Source: Candidatus Pacearchaeota archaeon
GTDB lineage: Archaea > Nanoarchaeota > Nanoarchaeia > Pacearchaeales > GW2011-AR1
Direction: 5' to 3'
Assembly (NCBI GenBank): GCA_002686195.1
Contig: NZAS01000015.1
Coordinates: 1 to 8,564 of the forward strand
Length of the DNA stretch: 8,564 nucleotides
The position numbers and the translations under genes were made by a program. Shown here one piece after another: positions 1 through 7,479 of the stretch. Under the pieces are notes generated by a model. It was not told the DNA's origin. It made no database searches and was given only the letters and a program-made list of their open reading frames with translations. How positions within the stretch are numbered: the first letter of the stretch is position 1; the number at the start of each line of letters is the position of its first letter.

Positions 1-80
1 GCACTAAAATCCATAGCAGGAGCTGGTGTTGCAGATAAGAATATAAAAGAAGCAAGAATAAGTTTAAGTAAATTTTTCAT
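1..80 (-). CDS. Exported protein, N-terminal fragment with Sec signal peptide (gene runs off the window)
   Basis: A short reading frame begins at ATG 80-78 and stays open to base 1. It gives 26 complete residues: MKNLLKLILASFIFLSATPA then PAMDFS. This is a textbook Sec signal peptide: two lysines in the n-region (K3, K6), a hydrophobic core at about residues 7-17, and a signal peptidase I site A20-P21-A22 before M23. No lipobox cysteine is seen in this stretch, so a lipoprotein is unlikely. The start is well supported by GGAG (89-92 region, minus strand) seven bases upstream of the ATG. It follows the 278-residue paralogue by 33 nt, the second-largest gap in the window. The mature part lies outside the window, so function is unknown; an exported lysis, cell-wall or surface protein is possible but only inference. 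I am confident it is a real gene start and unsure whether it belongs to the structural operon. Confidence 0.75.
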   Translation of the reverse strand, partial: MKNLLKLILASFIFLSATPAPAMDFS

Positions 81-113
81 TTTATTTCTCCATTGGTTAT
101 ATTAATAAATATA
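81..113 (-). promoter_or_regulatory. Short AT-rich intergenic region with ribosome binding site and possible promoter motif
   Basis: This 33-nt gap precedes the signal-peptide gene. Reading on the minus strand it ends in GGAGAAATAAA directly before the ATG, a strong Shine-Dalgarno sequence with good spacing. Upstream is an almost pure A/T block that includes ATATATTTATTA (minus strand of 103-114, overlapping the preceding stop codon), whose low edge lies 22 nt before the start. An 11-bp direct repeat, TATATTAATAA on the plus strand, occurs at 98-108 and 110-120. The ribosome binding site is clear; a promoter is only inferred from base composition and from the shared 12-mer in the gap at 2697-2745. 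Confidence 0.5.
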
Positions 114-950
114 TTAATAATCCATTCTTACAAAAAATTTCATAGGCATTTTTGTTGATTTAGGTATCGGTTTTGATAATTTTGCATAACCCAAAAGTAA
201 ATTTTGTTCATCATAAAGTCCAATTTCAGTAATATAAATTGGAAATAAACTTGATGTTAAATTATCTTTCAATTGTCCCAACCCATTCGAATTAAATACA
301 GTCATATTTGTAGTATTATTTAATTCTCCAGGCTTCGTCCCACACACCCATTCATAAGTAGTATTAGTTTGTGTCCCTTTAAATTCTGCCAGATAACTAG
401 TTGAAGTTACATCTGAATAATTAACACTACCATCAAACGATGCAGTTTCAGTTATCGTAAATATACCCACATCATAAAAAATATTTCCAACATAATTATC
501 TGATGATGATATTGACGTATCCGCTGATTGAGAAAATGTTGCATCAGGAGCATAAAGATTTCCATTGCTATCATCTTTAATTTCAATAGTAGATGAAGTG
601 GAATTATCAGTTAAAAGAAAAGAACCCTTTTTAATTTCTTCTTTAAAATCTAATTGTGAAATAGATACTATTGAACCTTCACTATAAAATTTATTTAAAA
701 ATATAGGTTCACCATACTTATCCTTACTTCCAATTACAGCAATATCATTAAACGTAGGATTATTTTGTGCTAATTCAGAACCACTTAAATAAAAATTTAT
801 TCTAGCAAAATTATAATAACTTGATGATAAAGAATTATTTGAAGCTGATATAAATTTATATCGGTCTAATTGAGATTGATTTAACTCAAATTTTCTATGA
901 GTCTTAAACTCATATACATTTTTATCGGATTGATTGAAATATTTAAACAT
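114..950 (-). CDS. Phage virion structural protein, 278 aa, paralogue of the next gene upstream (baseplate/tail appendage family)
   Basis: This 278-residue protein has no signal peptide or membrane segment. It is rich in Ser, Thr, Asn and aromatic residues, as is typical of beta-rich phage appendage proteins. Two segments match the 352-residue neighbour: GNIFYDVGIFTIT (about residues 154-166), corresponding to YGFFYPDAGLFVLS there, and the C-terminal block from about residue 237, PIYITEIGLYDEQN...AKLSKPIPKS ending MDY, corresponding to PQTFISEVGLYDEQN...GRLSSALNKN ending LTY. The E-[IV]-GLYDE...L pattern followed by a lysine-containing tail is familiar from phage tail fibre and baseplate proteins. 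The N-terminal third (YYNFARINFYLSGSE) differs from the paralogue, so the two may form different parts of one structure. The start at 950 is 9 nt after the upstream stop codon. GGA abuts the ATG too closely to act as a normal ribosome binding site, so translational coupling is likely. The exact virion position is unknown. Confidence 0.8.
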   Translation of the reverse strand: MFKYFNQSDKNVYEFKTHRKFELNQSQLDRYKFISASNNSLSSSYYNFARINFYLSGSELAQNNPTFNDIAVIGSKDKYGEPIFLNKFYSEGSIVSISQLDFKEEIKKGSFLLTDNSTSSTIEIKDDSNGNLYAPDATFSQSADTSISSSDNYVGNIFYDVGIFTITETASFDGSVNYSDVTSTSYLAEFKGTQTNTTYEWVCGTKPGELNNTTNMTVFNSNGLGQLKDNLTSSLFPIYITEIGLYDEQNLLLGYAKLSKPIPKSTKMPMKFFVRMDY

Positions 951-959
951 TCCATAACA

Positions 960-2018
960 TTAATAAGTCAATCTTACTTTTACAATAGCTTCAGAACTAA
1001 AGTTTTTATTCAAAGCAGAACTTAATCTTCCGACAGCTATTAACGAATTTTGTTCATCATAAAGTCCAACTTCACTTATAAAAGTTTGTGGATTAGAAAC
1101 CATATCAGAATGCCTTATTTTATATTGAGAACCACTCCAAAAAGTTATATTATTAGTTGAATTAAATTTTTGAACAGTAGCTCTACAGAAATAATCATAA
1201 ATATATTGTTGTTCTTCAGAACGTAATGTCATTGACCCCAATTCCATTGCTCTTGCTATTTTCCAAGCATTATCTGTACTATCTGTTACAGTTACATCAG
1301 GAGCAAGTCCGGTTCCACCACCCAAATGAGTACTTCCACTTGTTATATATTCCGCATCACCAGGTAAACTAGACGAAAGAGCGTTACCACTTAATACAAA
1401 CAATCCTGCATCAGGATAAAAGAAACCATAAGTTTTTGTTGCCGCGGCTACGGCAACTGAACCAGCAGACCCAGATACAATACTATATTTTTCTCCAAAT
1501 GGAGCAAATAATGGGTTCTGTGTTTTACTGTCATCAGTTAAATATATCTGGTCTGCCACACCAGCCGTAGTTGAACCAGATAATTTCATTGTCCATGTGC
1601 CAGGATTTAATCTGTCTTTCATTTGTAACCTTTCGGCTACAATAAAATAACAATCTGATTGAGTTACTTCATTTGTACTATTAGTACCATCTACCATTCG
1701 CCAACCAATTCCATCCCTTAATCTATCAGCTTCGGCCTCTGTGAAATTATAAAATTGTTTATAAATTGCTTGAGTTGTACCCCTTACAGTTGCCGATTGT
1801 TCTGCGCTTCCGCTCCCTCCAATATGACCATAAGACACACTAAAATGGTCTTTTGAATTATATTGTAAATTATAATAATAATTTTTTTGAGTTGATGATA
1901 ATGAAGAAGTCGATAAACTTGAGCCAGCCAAAGTTCCAGCCCCACCATCAAAAAATCCAGTTGTTGTAGTAATTTGAGTTGTTACTTGATCTGCTGCTGT
2001 TAAATCTTGAAAAGCCAT
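960..2018 (-). CDS. Phage virion structural protein, 352 aa (baseplate/tail family with SYGH...GSGS and GLYDEQN motifs)
   Basis: This 352-residue protein resembles a structural family I recall from marine T4-like phages. Recognisable blocks are HFSVSYGHIGGSGS followed by TQAIYKQFYNF near the N-terminus, a central CYFIVAERLQMKDRLNPGTW followed by MKLSGS (the recalled pattern is 'R.R.K..L.PG.W...LSG'), YGFFYPDAGLFVLS at about 197-210, and the C-terminal module PQTFISEVGLYDEQN at about 310-324 ending VKVRLTY. The C-terminal half is paralogous to the 278-residue protein just downstream. The protein is beta-rich and soluble, with no signal peptide, so it is probably a baseplate or tail-tip component. 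The start at 2018 gives MAFQDL, with a weak GAGA ribosome site (2022-2025) four bases before it; the gap to the upstream stop is 12 nt. The family call rests on remembered motifs and was not searched; the phage structural class is fairly secure, the specific role is not. Confidence 0.8.
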   Translation of the reverse strand: MAFQDLTAADQVTTQITTTTGFFDGGAGTLAGSSLSTSSLSSTQKNYYYNLQYNSKDHFSVSYGHIGGSGSAEQSATVRGTTQAIYKQFYNFTEAEADRLRDGIGWRMVDGTNSTNEVTQSDCYFIVAERLQMKDRLNPGTWTMKLSGSTTAGVADQIYLTDDSKTQNPLFAPFGEKYSIVSGSAGSVAVAAATKTYGFFYPDAGLFVLSGNALSSSLPGDAEYITSGSTHLGGGTGLAPDVTVTDSTDNAWKIARAMELGSMTLRSEEQQYIYDYFCRATVQKFNSTNNITFWSGSQYKIRHSDMVSNPQTFISEVGLYDEQNSLIAVGRLSSALNKNFSSEAIVKVRLTY

Positions 2019-2030
2019 AATTCTCTATAC

Positions 2031-2696
2031 CTATACATTATTTTGTTGTACAGTAACAGTTACAAATCCTGGAGCAGCTCCCTCATGAGTTATTTCAACT
2101 CCAACTGTTTTCTGTGAAGTTATTTTACCGTCTTGGGCATTTAATTCAAGAGAGCCGTCTTGTCCAACTGCTTCCCATGTTGCCATAACAGGAGAGGGAT
2201 GTTCAAAAGGTACGAGATCAGTTATCAAAAAACTGCTGTCTGAATATGACATCGGCGGCGTTGCAGATTTTAAACCTCTCACATCCAATACTTTAAAAGT
2301 AAAATTTGGGTTTTCAATCCACGGATAAACCTGGGGGGAAATCCAAATTTGATTACTTGCTGTTTCTCCTGGTACCTTTTCAATAGTTACTGAAGTTCCA
2401 CTACTAACCAGAATAAAAGAAAAACCTGAGACATTACGTTCTCCATCTCCCCATAAAGTTGAACGCATAAAAACATTATCATCGGGCACGGCTTCTAGCA
2501 TAGGAAGTGAAGTTATAGCACTTCCATATGAATCTGAACCACTTGGGTGGTCTGGATTATATAATGTATAATCTACTCCAGTATCACCAAATCCAAATTT
2601 AGTAATTCCTAAAGGTTGTCCTTGTGCTAATTTTTGTCTACCAACTTTTGTTAAAATAGCATCTACAATAACAGTATCGTTGTCTAATATTCCCAT
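2031..2696 (-). CDS. Phage structural protein, 221 aa, conserved MGILDNDTVIVDAILTK family with probable C-terminal Ig-like domain
   Basis: The N-terminus, MGILDNDTVIVDAILTKVGR (1-20) followed by LAQGQPLGITKFGFGDTGVDYTLYNP (about 23-48) and LPMLEAVPDD (64-73), matches a pattern I associate with conserved hypothetical structural proteins of marine phages, where 'VDAILTK.GR..LA.G...ITKF...D...DYTLY.P.HP.GS..YG' recurs. Residues from about 165 to 221 form a compact beta-strand pattern (ATWEAVGQDGSLELN, TVGVEITHEG, GFVTVTVQQ) suggesting an Ig-like or similar sandwich domain. The stop codon is TAG; most other genes here end in TAA. Translation starts at 2696 with AAGGA (2707-2711) ten bases upstream, one of the two clear ribosome sites in the window. 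It lies between the giant tail protein and the paralogous pair, which suggests a baseplate or tail-tip accessory. By eye its codons are less AT-rich than the neighbours'. The molecular role is unknown. Confidence 0.8.
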   Translation of the reverse strand: MGILDNDTVIVDAILTKVGRQKLAQGQPLGITKFGFGDTGVDYTLYNPDHPSGSDSYGSAITSLPMLEAVPDDNVFMRSTLWGDGERNVSGFSFILVSSGTSVTIEKVPGETASNQIWISPQVYPWIENPNFTFKVLDVRGLKSATPPMSYSDSSFLITDLVPFEHPSPVMATWEAVGQDGSLELNAQDGKITSQKTVGVEITHEGAAPGFVTVTVQQNNV

Positions 2697-2745
2697 ATCG
2701 AATCAATCCTTATTTAATAATAAATATATCTAAAAAAATTTTTAA
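2697..2745 (-). promoter_or_regulatory. 49-nt AT-rich intergenic region with AAGGA ribosome site and candidate promoter motif
   Basis: This is the largest gap in the window. It separates the 1576-residue gene from the 221-residue gene. On the minus strand it contains a short A5T7 stretch just after the upstream stop codon, then ATATATTTATTA (2718-2729), then AAGGA (2707-2711) ten bases before the ATG. The 12-mer is identical to the one in the gap at 81-113 and sits 21 nt from the start codon here and 22 nt there. This repeated placement is directly visible; use as a phage promoter is inference. The A/T run has no GC-rich stem, so I do not call a terminator. Confidence 0.45.
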
Positions 2746-5700
2746 TTAATTTTGAATTACTTTTAATTTGTTCAATGTGTCCGACCCACCAACTAATATA
2801 GTATAAGCGGCAGTATCCGGTAATGGATCATAAGTAGGATCAAATAGAGTCGAATTTCCTCCATCATATTGAGTTCCTTTGTAAATTAAATTATCCAACA
2901 CATCTTTACTTGTTCTAGCATGAATATAATGATTTGATGGATAAAATATCTCTCCATTTGAAGAACTAAAAAATCTTGTTCTACCTACCATTCTACCATC
3001 TTTAAGAGCATTATCTGGAGGAAAATTTACTGAATTTGATCCGAAATACGATTTATAACTAAATCCATTTCCTTTATCTATAAATTGCCTATTATAAAAA
3101 TGTTTATAATTATCATGATGATTAAATGGTTGTTTTGCATTTGTTCCTATTCTATCTTCATAAGCACCACTTACTGGATAAAATTCTTCAGTATCACCAA
3201 TAGTTGGAAAGGTAAATCTTGATTCATACTTATAAGTATTATAATTACCATCACTACCTGGATTTGATGAGTAGAAAAATGTTTGATTAGTTTCTGTGCC
3301 ATGATTTTTAGAAAACTCATTTTTACTACCAAATAACAAATTTTTAAAATTACTTAGTTCAATATTATAAACATTTTCTCTTCTCGAATCCGATAAATCA
3401 ATTGGTTTTACTGCTACAGATGTTTTAAAATTTAAATTAGTAGTTGAAGTTACACTTAACTCTTCTTCCATCATATCAACAGTAGCAGTTTTAAAATTCT
3501 TATTAGCAGTCGAAGTTATATTTAATTCATCATCAGTCATATCAACAGTAGCAGTTTTAAAATTCTTATTAGCAGTCGAAGTTATATTTAATTCATCATC
3601 AGTCATATCGATTGTAGCAGTTTTTAAATTTGGATTTAATTTTGTCTGTAATACTGCACTTTTCATTTTAGGTCGAAATAGCTGGTCATTTTTTACATTA
3701 TAAGAAAACTCAAACGTTGTATTGGCAGGAACAAGGGTTTCAAGATTTTCTATAAATTCAGGACTCAATAAATTCTCAGTACTTTTTAAATTTGAAACTA
3801 CATCAACTTCTACAAAATTGTCACTAATTATTTGTTTTCTCAAATCAATTAAATCAGAATAACTACCTGACCCTCTATCATCCAAATAATTATCTAATCT
3901 AAAATCAGACATAATATTAACAATCATCGAATCAATCTGTGAAATATAAGAAAAAGTTTTTCCAAATCTATTTGTATCATATACAGTTAAATTAGGTGGA
4001 TTAAGTGGATTAAACGGAGTAGAAAGAGTTCTAACATCCGGACTTAATTGACTTACGACACTGAGTTTAGCTCCTGTATTAATTTGATTATCATTTTGTA
4101 TGTCATCTGTTCCCTTTACATTAAATTTATAAAATTTTTGTTCATTTGTAAAAGTTTTAAAATTTAAACTCGGTTGAGTTGATATTAAATGTGAATAATC
4201 TTTTACCTTTTGTGGATTAAAATCTATAATTTTTAATGATCCCGAACTTGGATGAGTATTCCAATTAACAATATTCTCATTTAACCTAAATCTATAAATC
4301 ACATCGGTGACACCAGATGTAGCACTGCCTCCAACTAAACTATGATAATTTAAAACATGTTGTTTAAATTTTGACATACTAACATAACTACTCCATGCTC
4401 TTATTTCAGCAACTGACCCAGAAAGTGATTCTCCAATTAATAAGTTTTGGCTACTAAGACTTGAACCTGTTACAAAATTTTGGTTTATATAAGACCCAGA
4501 TAAATAAGAAGCGGAAATACTATTATCATGAGATGACATACTTATAAACTGTACATTTCTTATTTTATCATCGTCTTTGCGACCAACAAACATATGATAA
4601 GATTGTGTAAATGTAGAAGCCCCTATTGTATTGCTTGACGTTGCTACATTTCGTTGTACCATTACATTAAAAATATTATCACTCATTATATTATCAATAT
4701 AACCAGTTGACATTGATACATGATTTGTTCCAATAGCACTTGATGCATCTTGTTTATAATTTAATCTAAACTCTAAACTGCCAGTTGTATTTGACGATCC
4801 AGATGGAACAATTCTTAAATCCCAAAAATCATTAGAACCACTTGACCTCAATAAAGTTTGTGTATTTGTAGATGGATTCGAATGAAAAACAAATTCAATT
4901 CCATTCGGTTCAGCATCATTCACCCACCAATCGAGTGCTAGATAATCGGAACCTGAACTTAAATTCAGCATTGGAAATGTATGATTTTCACTTATGAATG
5001 AAATATTACCAGATTTATTTTTTAACCCATCAAGCAAATCACTCGATGTATTATCAACCACTGTTGGATTATGGTCTTCTATTGACCCCCCATATTCTTT
5101 AAGTGCAAAAGATTCTGGATCATACCCGTATAAATTCAAAAGAGCATCTAATGATTCTTTTGTACCTTTCGCCTTATAAATGTATACTATATTATTTAAT
5201 ATTTTTTTCCACAAAGAATTAAGTGATGTTTTTAAACCTATACCATCCCCCTGAGTACTATTTAAATAATCTGAAATGCTGCCTGAATAAGGATTAAATA
5301 AGTTAAACCCTACAGAGCCACCAATCATTGATAATAAATTATCTGGAATAGAATTAGGATTTTTATAGCCCATTTTATAAAAATTCTCATAATTATCAAT
5401 ATAACTCCTCAACAAATCAAACTGCTCACCCAACATATTTACAAAATTCCTAAGAGTCTGGTGGTCATCTCCAGTTCTCAAAAATAAAGGTAAATTATTT
5501 ACTAACGAATTAATATTATCATTATCATATTGAGATGCACTACTCTCCATTCCATTATACCAATTATTCCAATTAGTTGAACCGGCATAACTACCAGAAG
5601 GCGGTCTGTGAATTATACTAAATGGATGAATATCAGTTAGGTCGTTATAAGAAACCTTTACATCTGTAAATCTTACATCATTAGAATTTGTATTATCCAC

Positions 5701-7476
5701 AAAAACTGGAAATAAATCCCCTTGAGGTAAAACAGAAGCAGTTACATAACCTAATATATTTGAACCAGCTGGTGTTTTAATATCAGGAAAAAACATTGGT
5801 CTATGTTGCCCACTCCCATCAGTAATTCTATATGCATAACCATCTCCATCACCACCTTTTGTAGAAGCATTTAAAATATTCGAAGAGCCACTTAATATCT
5901 CATAATAAACCCCGTTTGAACCAGACCACCTTTCATCTATTATAGAAAGTTTTTGAATGTCACCATCAATTAATGCAGAATCACTTGGTCTCCAATAATT
6001 TTGTTGACCTTTAAAAACATACCTTTTATAAAAAGACCCAGTTGATGTTGGACTTATTACAGCAGAACCACTAAATGCTTCATAAGGTATTCTTCTAAAA
6101 TTTAAATAATTATAATCATTAAAAGTAATATCATAATTTAAATTTGCATTTCCACCATCTAAAGTCAAATCTAATCCAGTCGATGGAGTACTAATATTAT
6201 TTCCGCGTAATATAAAAGACAAATAAACATCTTTATTAGTTCCAAAAAAAGGCGGAGCCTCAACATTATAAACATCTGTAAATAAATGTAAATAATTACT
6301 ATCAGTTGTTTTTTTATAAACTGTATCAAATCCTTCTATATTAGTAAATTTAGCTAAAGTTGAATTTTTTGCATTATTAGAAAAATTATCACCGCCAAAA
6401 TTATAACCAACACCCGGCGCAGAAGCAGATGAATAACTTTGACCATCATTATAAAGAAAATATTCGTAATGAGTAAACTCATCTTTAACTTGTTCAATTT
6501 GGCTAAACAAATCTTTTCTTTTATCAACAATAGTTTTACTACTTGAAAACTGAAGTGATTCGCTTATTTGAGTATGCAATCCTTCAAGTTTCACCACCTT
6601 AGTTTTAAAATTTTGTAATTTTGATTTTGCAGAACCAAAAAACGCATGATTATCAAAACGACTATAATCAATATTTAAATTAATATCCTTTTTCTGTCTT
6701 GAAAGTTCACTAATAATATTAGTACCATGAGAACCAGTTATTGAATTATAGTTCTTATAATTAAATTCTATATTTTGTCCTACGTCTTCAACGGTATAAC
6801 CTTCATCAATTTGCAATCCAATACCTGATATTGCTAATTGTTCTCTGTCAATAAAAAATACAGTTTGTAATTGTGAAGATAAAAATTTAGTTACAATACT
6901 GAAATTTTCATATAATGTCTGTATGTCTTCTGATAATGGTTCATTTAATTTTAAAATTAAAGTCACCTTATCATCAGTCATTCTATCAAACGCATAACTA
7001 TTTATTGGAAGCATTCTCGCTGCAGTTAATTCCAAAAATGAATTAAACTGATAACCATTTTGTTCTTCATTCAAAAATAAAGATATACTATTCTCTAATA
7101 CTTCTTCAATTGTTTCAGTTGAAGTTAAACTTAATCTAATCTCTTTTCGCGTTGGTGATATTTCTGATATATACAATGATTGATTATCAGGAACATTATC
7201 TTCATATCTTTTAACGAAATCAAATTGTAAATTATAATTACCTTCTGAAAAACCTTGTCTATCTAAATACTCATTTGGTTTTAAAAAAATATTATTATTT
7301 TTAATAAAAAAATCCGTATTGATAATCAAATCATCACTTAATAAAAAAGAACCAATATCAGAAAAAACAGATAATTTAATTTTATGATTATCCGAGTTAA
7401 AATCTGGAAGTGGACTTACTTCATCAACTTGAATTAGTCGTAAAGTTTTGTCATCGTATTGTGATAATATTTCCAT
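2746..7476 (-). CDS. Giant multidomain phage baseplate/tail structural protein, 1576 aa, with LamG-like domain
   Basis: Domains in order are as follows. Residues 1-130 are an N-terminal structural region containing YISEISPTRKEIRL. A region at about 271-354 has FFGSAKSKLQNFKTKV and then a probable helical coiled coil (284-341) ending FTHYEYFLYNDGQSY. Residues 370-600 are a beta-rich Ser/Gly segment. A tail-protein module at 655-798 runs from NNLPLFLRTGDD (660-671) and FDLLRSYIDNYENFYK to KGTKESLDALLNLYG (770-784) and KEYGG (793-797), a pattern shared by many phage tail/baseplate proteins. A LamG/concanavalin-like region at about 840-1055 has the family-like ending SGSVAEIRAW...HSLVGG. Three 22-residue tandem repeats occupy 1285-1350, followed by a C-terminal domain containing DGRMVGRTRFF and YPSNHYIHARTSKDVL. 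No signal peptide or membrane span is visible. The protein probably forms a baseplate arm or tail-tip part, with the lectin-like domain contacting host glycans; that role is inferred. The start at 7476 directly follows two in-frame TAA codons and has only a weak upstream AGG. Confidence 0.88.
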   Translation of the reverse strand: MEILSQYDDKTLRLIQVDEVSPLPDFNSDNHKIKLSVFSDIGSFLLSDDLIINTDFFIKNNNIFLKPNEYLDRQGFSEGNYNLQFDFVKRYEDNVPDNQSLYISEISPTRKEIRLSLTSTETIEEVLENSISLFLNEEQNGYQFNSFLELTAARMLPINSYAFDRMTDDKVTLILKLNEPLSEDIQTLYENFSIVTKFLSSQLQTVFFIDREQLAISGIGLQIDEGYTVEDVGQNIEFNYKNYNSITGSHGTNIISELSRQKKDINLNIDYSRFDNHAFFGSAKSKLQNFKTKVVKLEGLHTQISESLQFSSSKTIVDKRKDLFSQIEQVKDEFTHYEYFLYNDGQSYSSASAPGVGYNFGGDNFSNNAKNSTLAKFTNIEGFDTVYKKTTDSNYLHLFTDVYNVEAPPFFGTNKDVYLSFILRGNNISTPSTGLDLTLDGGNANLNYDITFNDYNYLNFRRIPYEAFSGSAVISPTSTGSFYKRYVFKGQQNYWRPSDSALIDGDIQKLSIIDERWSGSNGVYYEILSGSSNILNASTKGGDGDGYAYRITDGSGQHRPMFFPDIKTPAGSNILGYVTASVLPQGDLFPVFVDNTNSNDVRFTDVKVSYNDLTDIHPFSIIHRPPSGSYAGSTNWNNWYNGMESSASQYDNDNINSLVNNLPLFLRTGDDHQTLRNFVNMLGEQFDLLRSYIDNYENFYKMGYKNPNSIPDNLLSMIGGSVGFNLFNPYSGSISDYLNSTQGDGIGLKTSLNSLWKKILNNIVYIYKAKGTKESLDALLNLYGYDPESFALKEYGGSIEDHNPTVVDNTSSDLLDGLKNKSGNISFISENHTFPMLNLSSGSDYLALDWWVNDAEPNGIEFVFHSNPSTNTQTLLRSSGSNDFWDLRIVPSGSSNTTGSLEFRLNYKQDASSAIGTNHVSMSTGYIDNIMSDNIFNVMVQRNVATSSNTIGASTFTQSYHMFVGRKDDDKIRNVQFISMSSHDNSISASYLSGSYINQNFVTGSSLSSQNLLIGESLSGSVAEIRAWSSYVSMSKFKQHVLNYHSLVGGSATSGVTDVIYRFRLNENIVNWNTHPSSGSLKIIDFNPQKVKDYSHLISTQPSLNFKTFTNEQKFYKFNVKGTDDIQNDNQINTGAKLSVVSQLSPDVRTLSTPFNPLNPPNLTVYDTNRFGKTFSYISQIDSMIVNIMSDFRLDNYLDDRGSGSYSDLIDLRKQIISDNFVEVDVVSNLKSTENLLSPEFIENLETLVPANTTFEFSYNVKNDQLFRPKMKSAVLQTKLNPNLKTATIDMTDDELNITSTANKNFKTATVDMTDDELNITSTANKNFKTATVDMMEEELSVTSTTNLNFKTSVAVKPIDLSDSRRENVYNIELSNFKNLLFGSKNEFSKNHGTETNQTFFYSSNPGSDGNYNTYKYESRFTFPTIGDTEEFYPVSGAYEDRIGTNAKQPFNHHDNYKHFYNRQFIDKGNGFSYKSYFGSNSVNFPPDNALKDGRMVGRTRFFSSSNGEIFYPSNHYIHARTSKDVLDNLIYKGTQYDGGNSTLFDPTYDPLPDTAAYTILVGGSDTLNKLKVIQN
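3427..3624 (-). repeat. Three tandem 66-bp (22-aa) coding repeats in the giant tail protein
   Basis: The units lie at 3559-3624, 3493-3558 and 3427-3492 in protein order (residues 1285-1306, 1307-1328, 1329-1350). The first two encode KTATIDMTDDELNITSTANK and KTATVDMTDDELNITSTANK, each followed by NF; the third is diverged, KTATVDMMEEELSVTSTTNL followed by NF. A truncated fourth start, KTSVAV, follows. At the DNA level bases 3471-3543 recur exactly at 3537-3609, a perfect match of 73 nt at a 66-nt offset, and units 1 and 2 differ at three positions. The repeat stays in frame, with acidic and Thr/Asn-rich units, which fits a beta-solenoid or spacer stalk. It is coding, not CRISPR. Confidence 0.95.
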
Positions 7477-7479
7477 TTA

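Noticed and set aside
98..120. 11-bp direct repeat TATATTAATAA as an operator or attachment site
   Set aside because: It overlaps the end of the 278-residue gene and consists only of A and T; simple-sequence chance explains it, and no integrase or repressor gene is present.
2731..2745. Possible transcription terminator (A5T7 run) after the 1576-residue gene
   Set aside because: There is a T-run but no GC-containing stem. The short A/T palindrome would be too weak for a convincing intrinsic terminator.
3427..3624. CRISPR-like array
   Set aside because: The repeats are contiguous, in frame, 66 bp long and have no spacers; they are protein-coding tandem repeats.
4994..5179. 61-residue plus-strand reading frame
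   Set aside because: It lies wholly antisense to the conserved tail-module region of the 1576-residue gene, has no supporting ribosome site or recognisable motif, and is best explained as a shadow frame.
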